Below are positions 57,223 through 64,000 of a stretch of 64,000 nt of DNA, one piece after another. This DNA comes from Vibrio sp. PID17_43 (GTDB lineage Bacteria > Pseudomonadota > Gammaproteobacteria > Enterobacterales > Vibrionaceae). The DNA lies in NCBI RefSeq assembly GCF_002608565.1, contig NZ_LIXM01000006.1:62001-126000 (forward strand). The letters run 5' to 3'. A program made the translations under genes and the position numbers. The first letter of the stretch is position 1. The number at the start of each line of letters is the position of its first letter. The notes beneath the pieces were generated by a model, which saw only the letters and a program-made list of their open reading frames with translations, ran no database searches and was not told the origin of the DNA.

Positions 57223-57965
57223 TGGAAGGTCTCGTTTGTTTAGTGACTTAGCCATTAGGACGGCGCTTATCGCCAAATGAATTTTTCAATGCCGTTGAGA
57301 GGTCTGCAAGAATTCATTCATTCTATTTTCAAGCTTGCTCAGCGGCCTTTGTTATGCCCTCATTATTCATGCATTAGCAAGCGAGCCAAAGCGGTTGGCG
57401 TTGCGTTTAAGGCCAAAACTAAAGGAGCTATCCAGTGTTTAACCATCGGTGTTACAGGGCTGAAGGTCTACGGTGAGGGCGAGTGGAAAGTAAAAAAGCA
57501 TGGTATTAACGGGAAACGCTAAATCTGGCGTAAGTTACATTTAGCCGTAGATATAGATATGCATTAAATTATTGCTGCTTAGTTGAGTTTATCGAATGTG
57601 ATCGATGGTGAAGTGCTTTCAAGTTTGCTTAGACAGACCCGCCTAAGAATCAATGAGATGCCTGGAGAGGATGCTTATGAACAAGGTTGTGTTACGAAGC
57701 TATTCACATCAAATAAGCTTTGGAAAAAGAAGTACGGCTACCATAAACGTTCGCTCTCGGAGACGATGATGTACCTTGTGAAGACACGACTCGGCGGTAC
57801 ATTAAGCTTTAAGGGATTACCATGCTCAAGTCGGCGTAACTTACGCCATGATAACAGGCATTAAATATACTCGCGGGGCTGGGTATACCTGAAACGATAA
57901 TGATCGCCTATCAATTAGTCATGTTAGGCGCATTTTTAACTGAATTCGAATTCGGAAACAAAGCT
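57223..57965 (+). mobile_element. Decayed IS5-family transposase (right)
   Basis: The plus strand encodes, in broken frames, 'RLFSDLAIRTALIAK', 'MPLRGLQEFIHSIFKLAQ', 'TGLKVYGEGEWKVKKHG', stops, 'WRKLHLAVDIDMH', 'LSLSNVIDGEVL', 'GYHKRSLSETMMYLVKTRLG', and, after a frameshift, 'DYHAQVGVTYAMITG'. It closes with 'FEFGNKA', which corresponds to 'FELSNKA' of the left copy. The outer end at 57944-57965 matches the left terminal repeat, inverted, at 16 of 22 bases. Stops, frameshifts and a central deletion make it dead. Confidence 0.85.
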
Positions 57966-58114
57966 ATGTCAATAAGAAAAAGGCATAACTCGATATTTGC
58001 CTTGTTATTTCATCACCATCCTTTAGAATGCCTAGGAATTCAAAGCCGTGTACATCCGTATTTGTACCAAGTTTTGTACCAAATTCAGTTTTTCTACACA
58101 AAAACAACATATAG

Positions 58115-58168
58115 CCAATTGATATTCAATTGGTTATGCAAATTCAAGTGTTGCTTGGTATGCAACAC
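58115..58168 (+). promoter_or_regulatory. thrS leader with tRNA-Thr anticodon-arm mimic
   Basis: Two hairpins precede thrS. The first is CCAATTG/CAATTGG (58115-58133, loop ATATT). The second has stem GTGTTGC/GCAACAC (58148-58154 with 58162-58168) and the 7-nt loop TTGGTAT. Read as an anticodon loop this has U33, anticodon GGU (threonine) and A37. It ends seven bases before the AAGGA of thrS. E. coli ThrRS represses its own translation by binding such a mimic. Confidence 0.75.
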
Positions 58169-58186
58169 CACTGTAAAGGACATAGC

Positions 58187-60115
58187 ATGCCTATTATTAC
58201 TCTTCCTGACGGCAGTCAGCGTCAATTTGACAACCCAGTATCTACAATGGAAGTTGCGCAATCGATCGGTCCTGGTCTTGCAAAAGCAACGATTGCTGGT
58301 CGCGTAAACGGTAACCGCGTTGATGCGTGTGATCTAATTGAAGAAGACGCAAGCCTAGAGATCATCACAGTAAAAGATGAAGTAGACGGCCTAGAAATCG
58401 TTCGTCACTCTTGTGCTCACCTTCTTGGTCACGCTCTTAAACAGCTTTACCCACAAGCTAAAATGGCGATTGGTCCAACCATCGACAACGGCTTCTACTA
58501 CGACATCGACCTAGACGAGTCTCTAACGCAAGAAGATCTAGAAAAGATCGAAAAGCGTATGCAAGAGCTTGCGAAAACTAAGTACGAAGTTGTTAAGAAA
58601 AAAGTTAGCTGGCAGGAAGCGCGTGATACATTTGAATCACGTGGCGAACCATACAAAGTGGAAATCCTAGACGAAAACGTATCTCGTGATGACCGTCCAG
58701 GCCTTTACCACCATGAAGAATACATCGACATGTGTCGTGGTCCACACGTTCCTAACATGGGCTTCTGTCAACACTTCACACTATTGAATGTGGCAGGTGC
58801 TTACTGGCGTGGTAACAGCGACAACAAGATGCTTCAACGTATCTACGGTACGGCATTCCACGACAAGAAAGCCCTGAAAGCGCACCTAACTCGCCTAGAA
58901 GAAGCTGCAAAGCGTGACCATCGTAAGATTGGTAAGCAGCTAGACCTATTCCACATGCAGCAAGAAGCGCCGGGTATGGTGTTCTGGCATCATAATGGTT
59001 GGTCTATCTTCCGTGATCTAGAAGTGTTTGTTCGTGACAAACTGAACGAGTATGACTACCAAGAAGTAAAAGGTCCTCTAATGATGGATCGCGTGCTTTG
59101 GGAACGTTCTGGTCACTGGGATAAATATGCAGATGCAATGTTCACGACTTCTTCTGAAAACCGTGAATACGCAATTAAACCAATGAACTGTCCTGGTCAC
59201 GTTCAGATCTTTAACCAAGGTCTAAAATCGTACCGCGACTTACCGCTACGTATGGCTGAGTTCGGCTCATGTCACCGTAACGAACCATCTGGTGCACTAC
59301 ACGGTATTATGCGTGTACGTGGCTTTACTCAGGATGACGCTCACATTTTCTGTACTGAGAGCCAAATTCAAGAAGAAGTAACAAATTGTATTAAGATGGT
59401 GTACGATACGTACCAAACATTTGGTTTCGACAATATCGTAGTGAAACTGTCTACTCGTCCAGAAAAGCGTGTAGGCTCAGATGAAATCTGGGATCAGTCT
59501 GAAGAAGCGCTAAAACAATCTCTGGAATCGATGGAAATCCCATACGAAATTCAAGAGGGTGAGGGTGCATTCTACGGTCCTAAGATCGAATTCACGTTAT
59601 ACGACTGTTTAGACCGTGCATGGCAGTGTGGTACTGTTCAGTTAGACTTCAACCTACCAGGTCGCCTAGGCGCCACTTATGTAGGTGAAAACAATGAACG
59701 TCTTGTTCCGGTGATGATTCACCGTGCAATTCTAGGTTCTCTAGAGCGTTTCATTGGTATTCTGATCGAAGAATATGCCGGTTTCTTCCCAACTTGGTTG
59801 GCACCAGAACAGGCAATTCTTATGAACATCACTGATAAACAGTCAGATTATGTTCAAGAAGTAGTACAAAAATTACAAAAAAGTGGAATTAGAGCAAAAG
59901 CGGACTTGAGAAATGAGAAGATTGGCTTTAAAATCCGCGAACACACTTTGAAGCGTGTACCGTATATGCTTGTTGTCGGTGACCAAGAGATGGAAGCTGG
60001 TGAAATCGCAGTACGTACTCGTAAAGGTAAAGATCTCGGTAAATTTAAAGTGGATGACTTCATTTCTTACATCCAAGACGAGATTTCAAGCCGTAAGCTC
60101 AATCTGGAGGAATAA
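58187..60115 (+). CDS. thrS: Threonyl-tRNA synthetase ThrRS
   Basis: This 642-residue class II synthetase equals E. coli ThrRS in length. An N-terminal TGS-like domain (~1-62) and editing domain (~65-225; '[16 protein letters not shown]' with zinc-type His residues, 'MCRGPHVP') precede the catalytic core. Motif 2 is '[12 protein letters not shown]'-like ('[16 protein letters not shown]'), and the zinc ligand Cys lies in '[12 protein letters not shown]'. The C-terminal anticodon-binding domain closes the protein. The ATG at 58187 has AAAGGA six bases ahead; the longer open frame is rejected. It heads the thrS-infC-rpmI-rplT cluster and is probably autoregulated through its leader. Confidence 0.98.
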   Translation: MPIITLPDGSQRQFDNPVSTMEVAQSIGPGLAKATIAGRVNGNRVDACDLIEEDASLEIITVKDEVDGLEIVRHSCAHLLGHALKQLYPQAKMAIGPTIDNGFYYDIDLDESLTQEDLEKIEKRMQELAKTKYEVVKKKVSWQEARDTFESRGEPYKVEILDENVSRDDRPGLYHHEEYIDMCRGPHVPNMGFCQHFTLLNVAGAYWRGNSDNKMLQRIYGTAFHDKKALKAHLTRLEEAAKRDHRKIGKQLDLFHMQQEAPGMVFWHHNGWSIFRDLEVFVRDKLNEYDYQEVKGPLMMDRVLWERSGHWDKYADAMFTTSSENREYAIKPMNCPGHVQIFNQGLKSYRDLPLRMAEFGSCHRNEPSGALHGIMRVRGFTQDDAHIFCTESQIQEEVTNCIKMVYDTYQTFGFDNIVVKLSTRPEKRVGSDEIWDQSEEALKQSLESMEIPYEIQEGEGAFYGPKIEFTLYDCLDRAWQCGTVQLDFNLPGRLGATYVGENNERLVPVMIHRAILGSLERFIGILIEEYAGFFPTWLAPEQAILMNITDKQSDYVQEVVQKLQKSGIRAKADLRNEKIGFKIREHTLKRVPYMLVVGDQEMEAGEIAVRTRKGKDLGKFKVDDFISYIQDEISSRKLNLEE

Positions 60116-60118
60116 GCT

Positions 60119-60670
60119 ATTAAAGGCGGAAGACGCGGCCAACAGCCGGTAAAACAAAACCCGCACCGTTTAAACGGTGAAATTCGTGGCGTTCGTGAAG
60201 TTCGACTAACAGGCGCTGATGGTGAATCAGTTGGTGTTGTATCGATTCAAGAAGCGATCGCAGCTGCTGAAGAAGCAGGTATGGATCTTGTTGAGATTAG
60301 TCCTAACGCTGAGCCACCAGTCTGCCGAGTGATGGACTACGGTAAATTCCTCTTTGAAAAGAGCAAATCTGCGAAAGAGCAGAAGAAAAAGCAAAAACAG
60401 GTCCAGATTAAGGAAATTAAATTCCGTCCTGGAACTGATATTGGAGACTATCAGGTAAAACTACGCAACCTGACGCGTTTCCTTGAAGAAGGCAACAAAG
60501 TGAAAGTAACTATTCGCTTCCGTGGCCGAGAAATGGCACACCAAGACATCGGTGTTGATGTTCTTCATCGCTTGAAAGAAGATACTGCGGAATTTGCTGT
60601 AGTAGAATCTTTCCCAAGTCGTATCGAAGGTCGTCAGATGATCATGGTACTTGCCCCTAAAAAGAAGTAA
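60119..60670 (+). CDS. infC: Translation initiation factor IF-3, AUU start
   Basis: IF-3 keeps the 30S subunit free and proofreads start codons. The 183-residue protein starts at the rare codon ATT (60119), three bases after the thrS stop, with GGAGG eight bases ahead. From there the family N-terminus '[20 protein letters not shown]' follows. The C-domain contains '[18 protein letters not shown]'. An ATG-only search would start far inside the gene. In E. coli the AUU start lets IF-3 repress its own translation, and the same is expected here. Confidence 0.97.
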   Translation: MKGGRRGQQPVKQNPHRLNGEIRGVREVRLTGADGESVGVVSIQEAIAAAEEAGMDLVEISPNAEPPVCRVMDYGKFLFEKSKSAKEQKKKQKQVQIKEIKFRPGTDIGDYQVKLRNLTRFLEEGNKVKVTIRFRGREMAHQDIGVDVLHRLKEDTAEFAVVESFPSRIEGRQMIMVLAPKKK

Positions 60671-60695
60671 TTAACGGCTCATCAAGTAATTAAGA

Positions 60696-60735
60696 CCTAG
60701 CCGTTTCCCTTTAAAGGTAAACGGCTGGGTTTTGT
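60696..60735 (+). promoter_or_regulatory. Hairpin between infC and rpmI (attenuator or r-protein leader)
   Basis: AGCCGTTT (60699-60706) pairs with AAACGGCT (60719-60726), with GGTTTTGTT after it. It looks like a partial terminator. The gap is where L20 controls rpmI-rplT in E. coli. Confidence 0.5.
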
Positions 60736-60786
60736 TCGCCCTAATTACGTTGTTTATTAAACCTACTCAATGCGGAGTTATTCATC

Positions 60787-60981
60787 ATGCCTAAGATGAA
60801 AACCAACAAAGGTGCTGCTAAGCGTTTCAAGAAAACTGCTGGTGGTATTAAGTTCAAGCACGCTACAAAACGTCACATCCTGACTAAGCGTACTACTAAG
60901 AACAAGCGTCAACTACGTCCAAATGCAATCCTTCCTAAGTGTGAAGTGGCTGCAGTACTTCGTATGTTGCCATACGCTTAA
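60787..60981 (+). CDS. rpmI: Ribosomal protein bL35
   Basis: This 64-residue, strongly basic protein of the large ribosomal subunit shows the family start '[17 protein letters not shown]' and the core '[15 protein letters not shown]'. GGAG lies nine bases before the ATG. It follows infC by 116 bp and precedes rplT by 40 bp. In E. coli its translation is repressed by L20. Confidence 0.98.
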   Translation: MPKMKTNKGAAKRFKKTAGGIKFKHATKRHILTKRTTKNKRQLRPNAILPKCEVAAVLRMLPYA

Positions 60982-61021
60982 TTCTTTTTAGTTATCAATC
61001 GTTTAGTTTAGGAGAAGCATA

Positions 61022-61375
61022 ATGCCTCGCGTAAAACGTGGTGTACAAGCTCGTGCACGTCATAAGAAAGTTCTAAAACAAGCTAAAGGTTACTACGGTG
61101 CACGTTCACGTGTTTACCGCGTAGCTTTCCAAGCAGTTACTAAAGCTGGTCAATACGCTTACCGTGACCGTCGCGCTAAGAAACGTCAATTCCGTCAACT
61201 ATGGATTGCACGTATCAACGCAGCATCTCGTCAAAATGGTCTATCTTACAGCCGTTTCATCAACGGTCTTAAGAAAGCATCTATCGAGATCGACCGTAAG
61301 ATCCTAGCGGACATCGCAGTATTCGACAAAGCAGCATTTGCTGTACTAGTTGAAAAAGCGAAAGCTGCTCTATAA
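61022..61375 (+). CDS. rplT: Ribosomal protein bL20
   Basis: This 117-residue 23S rRNA-binding protein is needed early in large-subunit assembly and represses its own operon. The long basic N-terminal helix ('[20 protein letters not shown]') and the globular end ('[20 protein letters not shown]') are typical. AGGAGAAG lies before the ATG. It ends the operon, with a strong terminator behind it. Confidence 0.98.
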
Positions 61376-61392
61376 TTAGCAGTTTAGGATTA

Positions 61393-61422
61393 AGAGAAGG
61401 AGAGCATTAGCTCTCCTTTTTT
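61393..61422 (+). terminator. Terminator of the thrS-rplT operon
   Basis: A 9-bp stem (61397-61405 with 61410-61418), loop ATTA and six or more T. Confidence 0.92.
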
Positions 61423-61443
61423 ATTGCCTTCAAAACTACTCTA

Positions 61444-61478
61444 CAATTCTCAATTCTCAATTCTCAATTCTCAATTCT
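61444..61478. repeat. Tandem repeat, five copies of CAATTCT
   Basis: Five exact copies of a 7-bp unit lie in the gap between rplT and the ybjQ-like gene, ~90 bp before that start. Copy number may vary between strains. Confidence 0.9.
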
Positions 61479-61565
61479 TTTTCCCAGTTAGTATCTTTGG
61501 TATTTACATTAGTGCCTCACATGGTAATTTGCTGAGGTAATCTAACTATTTTGCAGGGGTATTGA

Positions 61566-61880
61566 ATGATTTACACAACAACGGACACCATTCCTGGAAG
61601 AGAAATTTCAGAAATCAGAGGTGTGGTGACGGGCAATGTCGTTCAGTCAAAACATATCGGACGCGATCTTATGGCCGGGCTCAAAAGCATAGTCGGTGGG
61701 GAAATTCGTGGATACACAGAAATGATGACGGAAGCGCGCAACATTGCCATACAACGCATGGTAGAAGAGGCAACACATAAAGGAGCAGATGCCATTGTTG
61801 GAATTCGTTTTACAACCAGCTCTATCGTTGATGGCTCTTCAGAAATACTTGCGTTTGGGACCGCAGTAAAGTTCGCTTAA
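61566..61880 (+). CDS. YbjQ/UPF0145 family protein
   Basis: This 104-residue cytoplasmic protein is of the UPF0145/DUF74 family, which forms pentamers of a dodecin-like fold. Key stretches are 'EIRGVVTGNVVQSKHIGRDL', 'GGEIRGYTEMMTEARNIAI' and 'GADAIVGIRFTTSSI', matching E. coli YbjQ. A heavy-metal-binding role was proposed for the family but is not established. AGGGGT lies six bases before the ATG. Confidence 0.88.
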   Translation: MIYTTTDTIPGREISEIRGVVTGNVVQSKHIGRDLMAGLKSIVGGEIRGYTEMMTEARNIAIQRMVEEATHKGADAIVGIRFTTSSIVDGSSEILAFGTAVKFA

Positions 61881-62276
61881 CATATTTTCCTTTCTTCCAT
61901 GCTTACTTCAATAAGGTGAGATGAAATGTGACGAATCTCATTGAGAGTGAACTCTGTGTGATTATGCGAAATGTGAACTCAAGGTCTGCATTAATGCTCT
62001 GCAATTATAAGTCTGTCTAGTTTAATATTTTTAGTTTTAAGTCTCATACTGGTAATAAGTCCGATTCAAAAAAGGTTGAGGGGGTATTTGACTGCTTAGG
62101 AGTTTTTTATTGATAATGAAGCTACATGCATTTAATGGCGAGTATTTGCTATGGAAATGTGTGATAGGGTGTATTGATTCGCATTTTTATATAAAAATAT
62201 GAACCTATAGCTTGCCAACTCATCTCAAATTGTTACAAATGTAATGTGTATGTAATATATTTAGAAGGAATTGTAG
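61881..62276. other. AT-rich intergenic region upstream of the HTH gene
   Basis: About 395 bp without a supported gene. TGTGA-N6-TCATT at 61927-61942 is a poor CRP-like match. ATTTTTATATAAAAAT near 62187 is a palindrome. No RNA gene is recognised. Confidence 0.4.
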
Positions 62277-63086
62277 ATGAGAGAGCTTACGCCCGAATAC
62301 TTGTTAGCTGCTTTACGGCAGGCGATTAAAGCGAAAGGGCTAACATATCGAGAGCTATCTGAAAAAATGGGAATGCCTCTTTCTACGTTTAAGAGGCATT
62401 TAACCAGTACTAATCTTGCGTTGGACAAGTTACTTGAATATTGCCGAGCGGTGGATTGTACATTAGACGAATTGCAGAAATTAGCAGACAACCTTCAGGC
62501 GGAAGATCAAGACTATTTTAGCCATACACAGGATGAAGTGTTTTTTCAGTTTCCTCACCTTTACGATTTTTACCGAGAGTTGCGAATGTTACGTGGTAAA
62601 GATGGTTACACCATATTAAAGAAAAAATATGACCTTTCTGAACATAGTATGTCTGACTACCTTGGCGCTTTAGAACTGCTCGACCTCGTATATGTCGATG
62701 AAAGCAAAAATATTACGCTGCATGGTCCGTTGTACTATAGCTACGCTGATAATTCCAAACTAAACGATAAATATACAGAGATAATTAAGGAGCAAACAAC
62801 TCAGTACGAGAAGTGCGTTCGGGTCGCCTTATCACGCATGAAAATTACTGAAGAGCAGCTTATTCAGTTAGAAGAACAAGTGGCAAAAACGGTACTAGAT
62901 TTTCATTCGGAGAATGTGGTGGCAGAAAACTTTAACGTATCTGATTTTACTAATGTCCTATTGATTGCGGGACCGCACCTTCCAGTAATATTCTCTGACG
63001 GTATAGTACAAACGGACAAAAATTTTATCGATGATATTCGTTACGCTATCGCTTCTGCAGGGGATAAGCCGAGCCTATCGATATAG
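62277..63086 (+). CDS. XRE-type HTH transcriptional regulator
   Basis: This 269-residue protein has an N-terminal helix-turn-helix (~8-70; 'LTYRELSEKMGMPLSTFKRH'). A ~200-residue C-terminal part has no recognised ligand domain; its middle resembles winged-helix content ('LKKKYDLSEHSMSDYLGALE', then 'LLDLVYVDESKNITL'). AGAAGGA lies before the ATG. The targets and inducer are unknown. It stands alone behind an AT-rich upstream region. Confidence 0.75.
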   Translation: MRELTPEYLLAALRQAIKAKGLTYRELSEKMGMPLSTFKRHLTSTNLALDKLLEYCRAVDCTLDELQKLADNLQAEDQDYFSHTQDEVFFQFPHLYDFYRELRMLRGKDGYTILKKKYDLSEHSMSDYLGALELLDLVYVDESKNITLHGPLYYSYADNSKLNDKYTEIIKEQTTQYEKCVRVALSRMKITEEQLIQLEEQVAKTVLDFHSENVVAENFNVSDFTNVLLIAGPHLPVIFSDGIVQTDKNFIDDIRYAIASAGDKPSLSI

Positions 63087-63502
63087 TCGGTTTTTCATAC
63101 CCAAGTAACCTTGCCCTTTGAGAGCGTGCCACGAAGTTATTTCATCATTCATCAAAGGGGAAGAGTGCGTAATTACGCCGCGCTATTTCCCTTGAACTTG
63201 AATCAGTGACCATTCTTGGAATCCTACAATTTCTAATTACTAGGGTATCATTTTCAACTCGTCACTCGTCGTCACTAATGCATTGCACTTTAATTTTTTA
63301 GCTTGTCCGCTTAACACCTTTGGGCAGTATAGTGGATTATTTAACCGTATGAACACGATCAAATAGATCTAAGTCATTATTTGAGTTGATTGGGTGCACC
63401 TTTGATATGTTTTATCGATAATATGATCATTATGCATTGCAAGTGTTGTTGATATTAAGCTTAGGTATTGGCCTGTGTTATTTAGGATTTAGAGCAGGAG
63501 TT
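63087..63502. other. Intergenic region before the bacteriohemerythrin gene
   Basis: These 416 bp carry no supported reading frame. Near the left end (63096-63113) is an inverted copy of the short dispersed repeat. The rest is AT-rich and should contain the promoter of the next gene. Confidence 0.45.
63096..63113 (-). repeat. Short dispersed intergenic repeat, copy 3 (inverted)
   Basis: CATACCCAAGTAACCTTG is the complement of CAAGGTTACTTGGGTATG and aligns with the segments at 12125 and 16981. Confidence 0.4.
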
Positions 63503-64000
63503 ATGGTATTGAATTCATTTCGTTGGGATACATATTTTGAAACAGGGATTGCAGAAGTTGATGAGCAGCACCAGTATTTAGTCGGCTTTATTAATACGTA
63601 CGGCGAACTATTGGCACAAAATAACATCTCGATGACTGATATTCAGATTGCACTATTTGAATTATCCCGCTATGCAGAGTTTCACTTCAAAGAAGAAGAA
63701 AACTTAATGCGAGAAGCCGGTATTTATCCTGAGCACCTTCAAAAACACGTTCAAGTTCATCGCGCATTTATGACCGATATCATCAGTATGCAGAGCTTTA
63801 TTAATGAGGAAGATAAGAATGCCGCTGAGCAGTTACTGAATTTTCTGATCCACTGGTTGGCCTATCATATTTTGGGGATTGATCAGAATATGGCTAAGCA
63901 AGTCGCTGCGATAAATGAAGGTATGTCGCCAAAAGCTGCGTATGAATATCAAGAACAACAAGTTAATGCGTCAACAGAGCCCTTATTAGAGGCCCTAAAC
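63503..64000 (+). CDS. Bacteriohemerythrin-domain protein, cut by the window end
   Basis: The frame starts at ATG 63503 (CAGGAG just upstream) and is still open at base 64000 after 166 codons. A hemerythrin domain fills residues ~5-140 with the di-iron ligands in order: His in 'VDEQHQYL', His and Glu in 'EFHFKEEENLM', His in 'KHVQVHRAF', and His and Asp in 'AYHILGIDQN'. It should bind oxygen. In V. cholerae a gene in this region encodes a hemerythrin fused to a GGDEF domain (Bhr-DGC). Residues after ~145 ('KAAYEYQEQQVNASTEPLLE') look like a linker, so a C-terminal cyclase outside the window is likely but not seen. Confidence 0.88.
   Translation, partial: MVLNSFRWDTYFETGIAEVDEQHQYLVGFINTYGELLAQNNISMTDIQIALFELSRYAEFHFKEEENLMREAGIYPEHLQKHVQVHRAFMTDIISMQSFINEEDKNAAEQLLNFLIHWLAYHILGIDQNMAKQVAAINEGMSPKAAYEYQEQQVNASTEPLLEALN

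Noticed and set aside
60281..60670. Short IF-3 starting inside the gene
   Set aside because: The upstream sequence in frame continues the IF-3 N-domain back to the AUU codon with a strong Shine-Dalgarno.

Overview
The window reads as a core segment of the large chromosome of a Vibrio, probably a relative of V. parahaemolyticus, V. alginolyticus or V. harveyi. The reasons are TfoX with its long leader, FabV, a PanP-type aspartate decarboxylase, a long-form PurC, a cysteine-desulfurase-like protein of the VC1184 family, a hutI-hutG-hutU-hutH cluster with hutC, and thrS-infC-rpmI-rplT. The gene order also resembles what I remember of V. cholerae chromosome 1. The species assignment is inference. 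No rRNA or tRNA gene, CRISPR array or prophage was seen.

Left third (1-25.6 kb): the 3' end of fadE, fabV, a YbjL-type transporter, grxA with an OxyR-like site, an iron alcohol dehydrogenase, hexR, panP, a secreted protein, lysO, an HDOD protein, tfoX behind a perfect CRP box, an outer-membrane protein, a response regulator and histidine kinase pair, a DUF945 protein, serC, cydD-cydC and trxB. They are followed by an overlapping pair encoding a 2-oxoglutarate/Fe(II) oxygenase and a PLP enzyme.

Middle third (25.6-46 kb): a zinc-binding DUF2797 protein, a diguanylate cyclase with a sensor-like periplasmic domain, a DASS transporter, sanA, maeA with an FNR palindrome, a HrpB-like helicase, a broken pldA, purC with a PurR box, sulA with a perfect LexA box, a membrane J-domain protein, a YiaD-type lipoprotein, DUF2786 and DUF3334 proteins, a YdiJ-type flavin/Fe-S oxidoreductase and an ICMT-like methyltransferase.

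Right third (46-64 kb): a DUF3581 hotdog protein, the hut regulon with two HutC-like operators, a Spo0M-like protein, and then the only clearly accessory patch (about 54.6-58.0 kb). There a complete poxB, preceded by a ten-G tract, lies between two decayed IS5-family transposases that point outward, with an IS3-type fragment beside it. Beyond lie thrS, whose leader holds a stem-loop resembling a tRNA-Thr anticodon arm, infC starting with AUU, rpmI, rplT, a YbjQ protein, an HTH regulator and the start of a bacteriohemerythrin gene cut by the window end.

Most of the content is housekeeping. The points most worth following are the thrS leader mimic, the IS-bracketed poxB with its homopolymer, the oxygenase/PLP-enzyme pair, and the kinase with a degenerate receiver plus a cyclic-nucleotide-binding domain. 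I found no self-evident new defence or secretion system.
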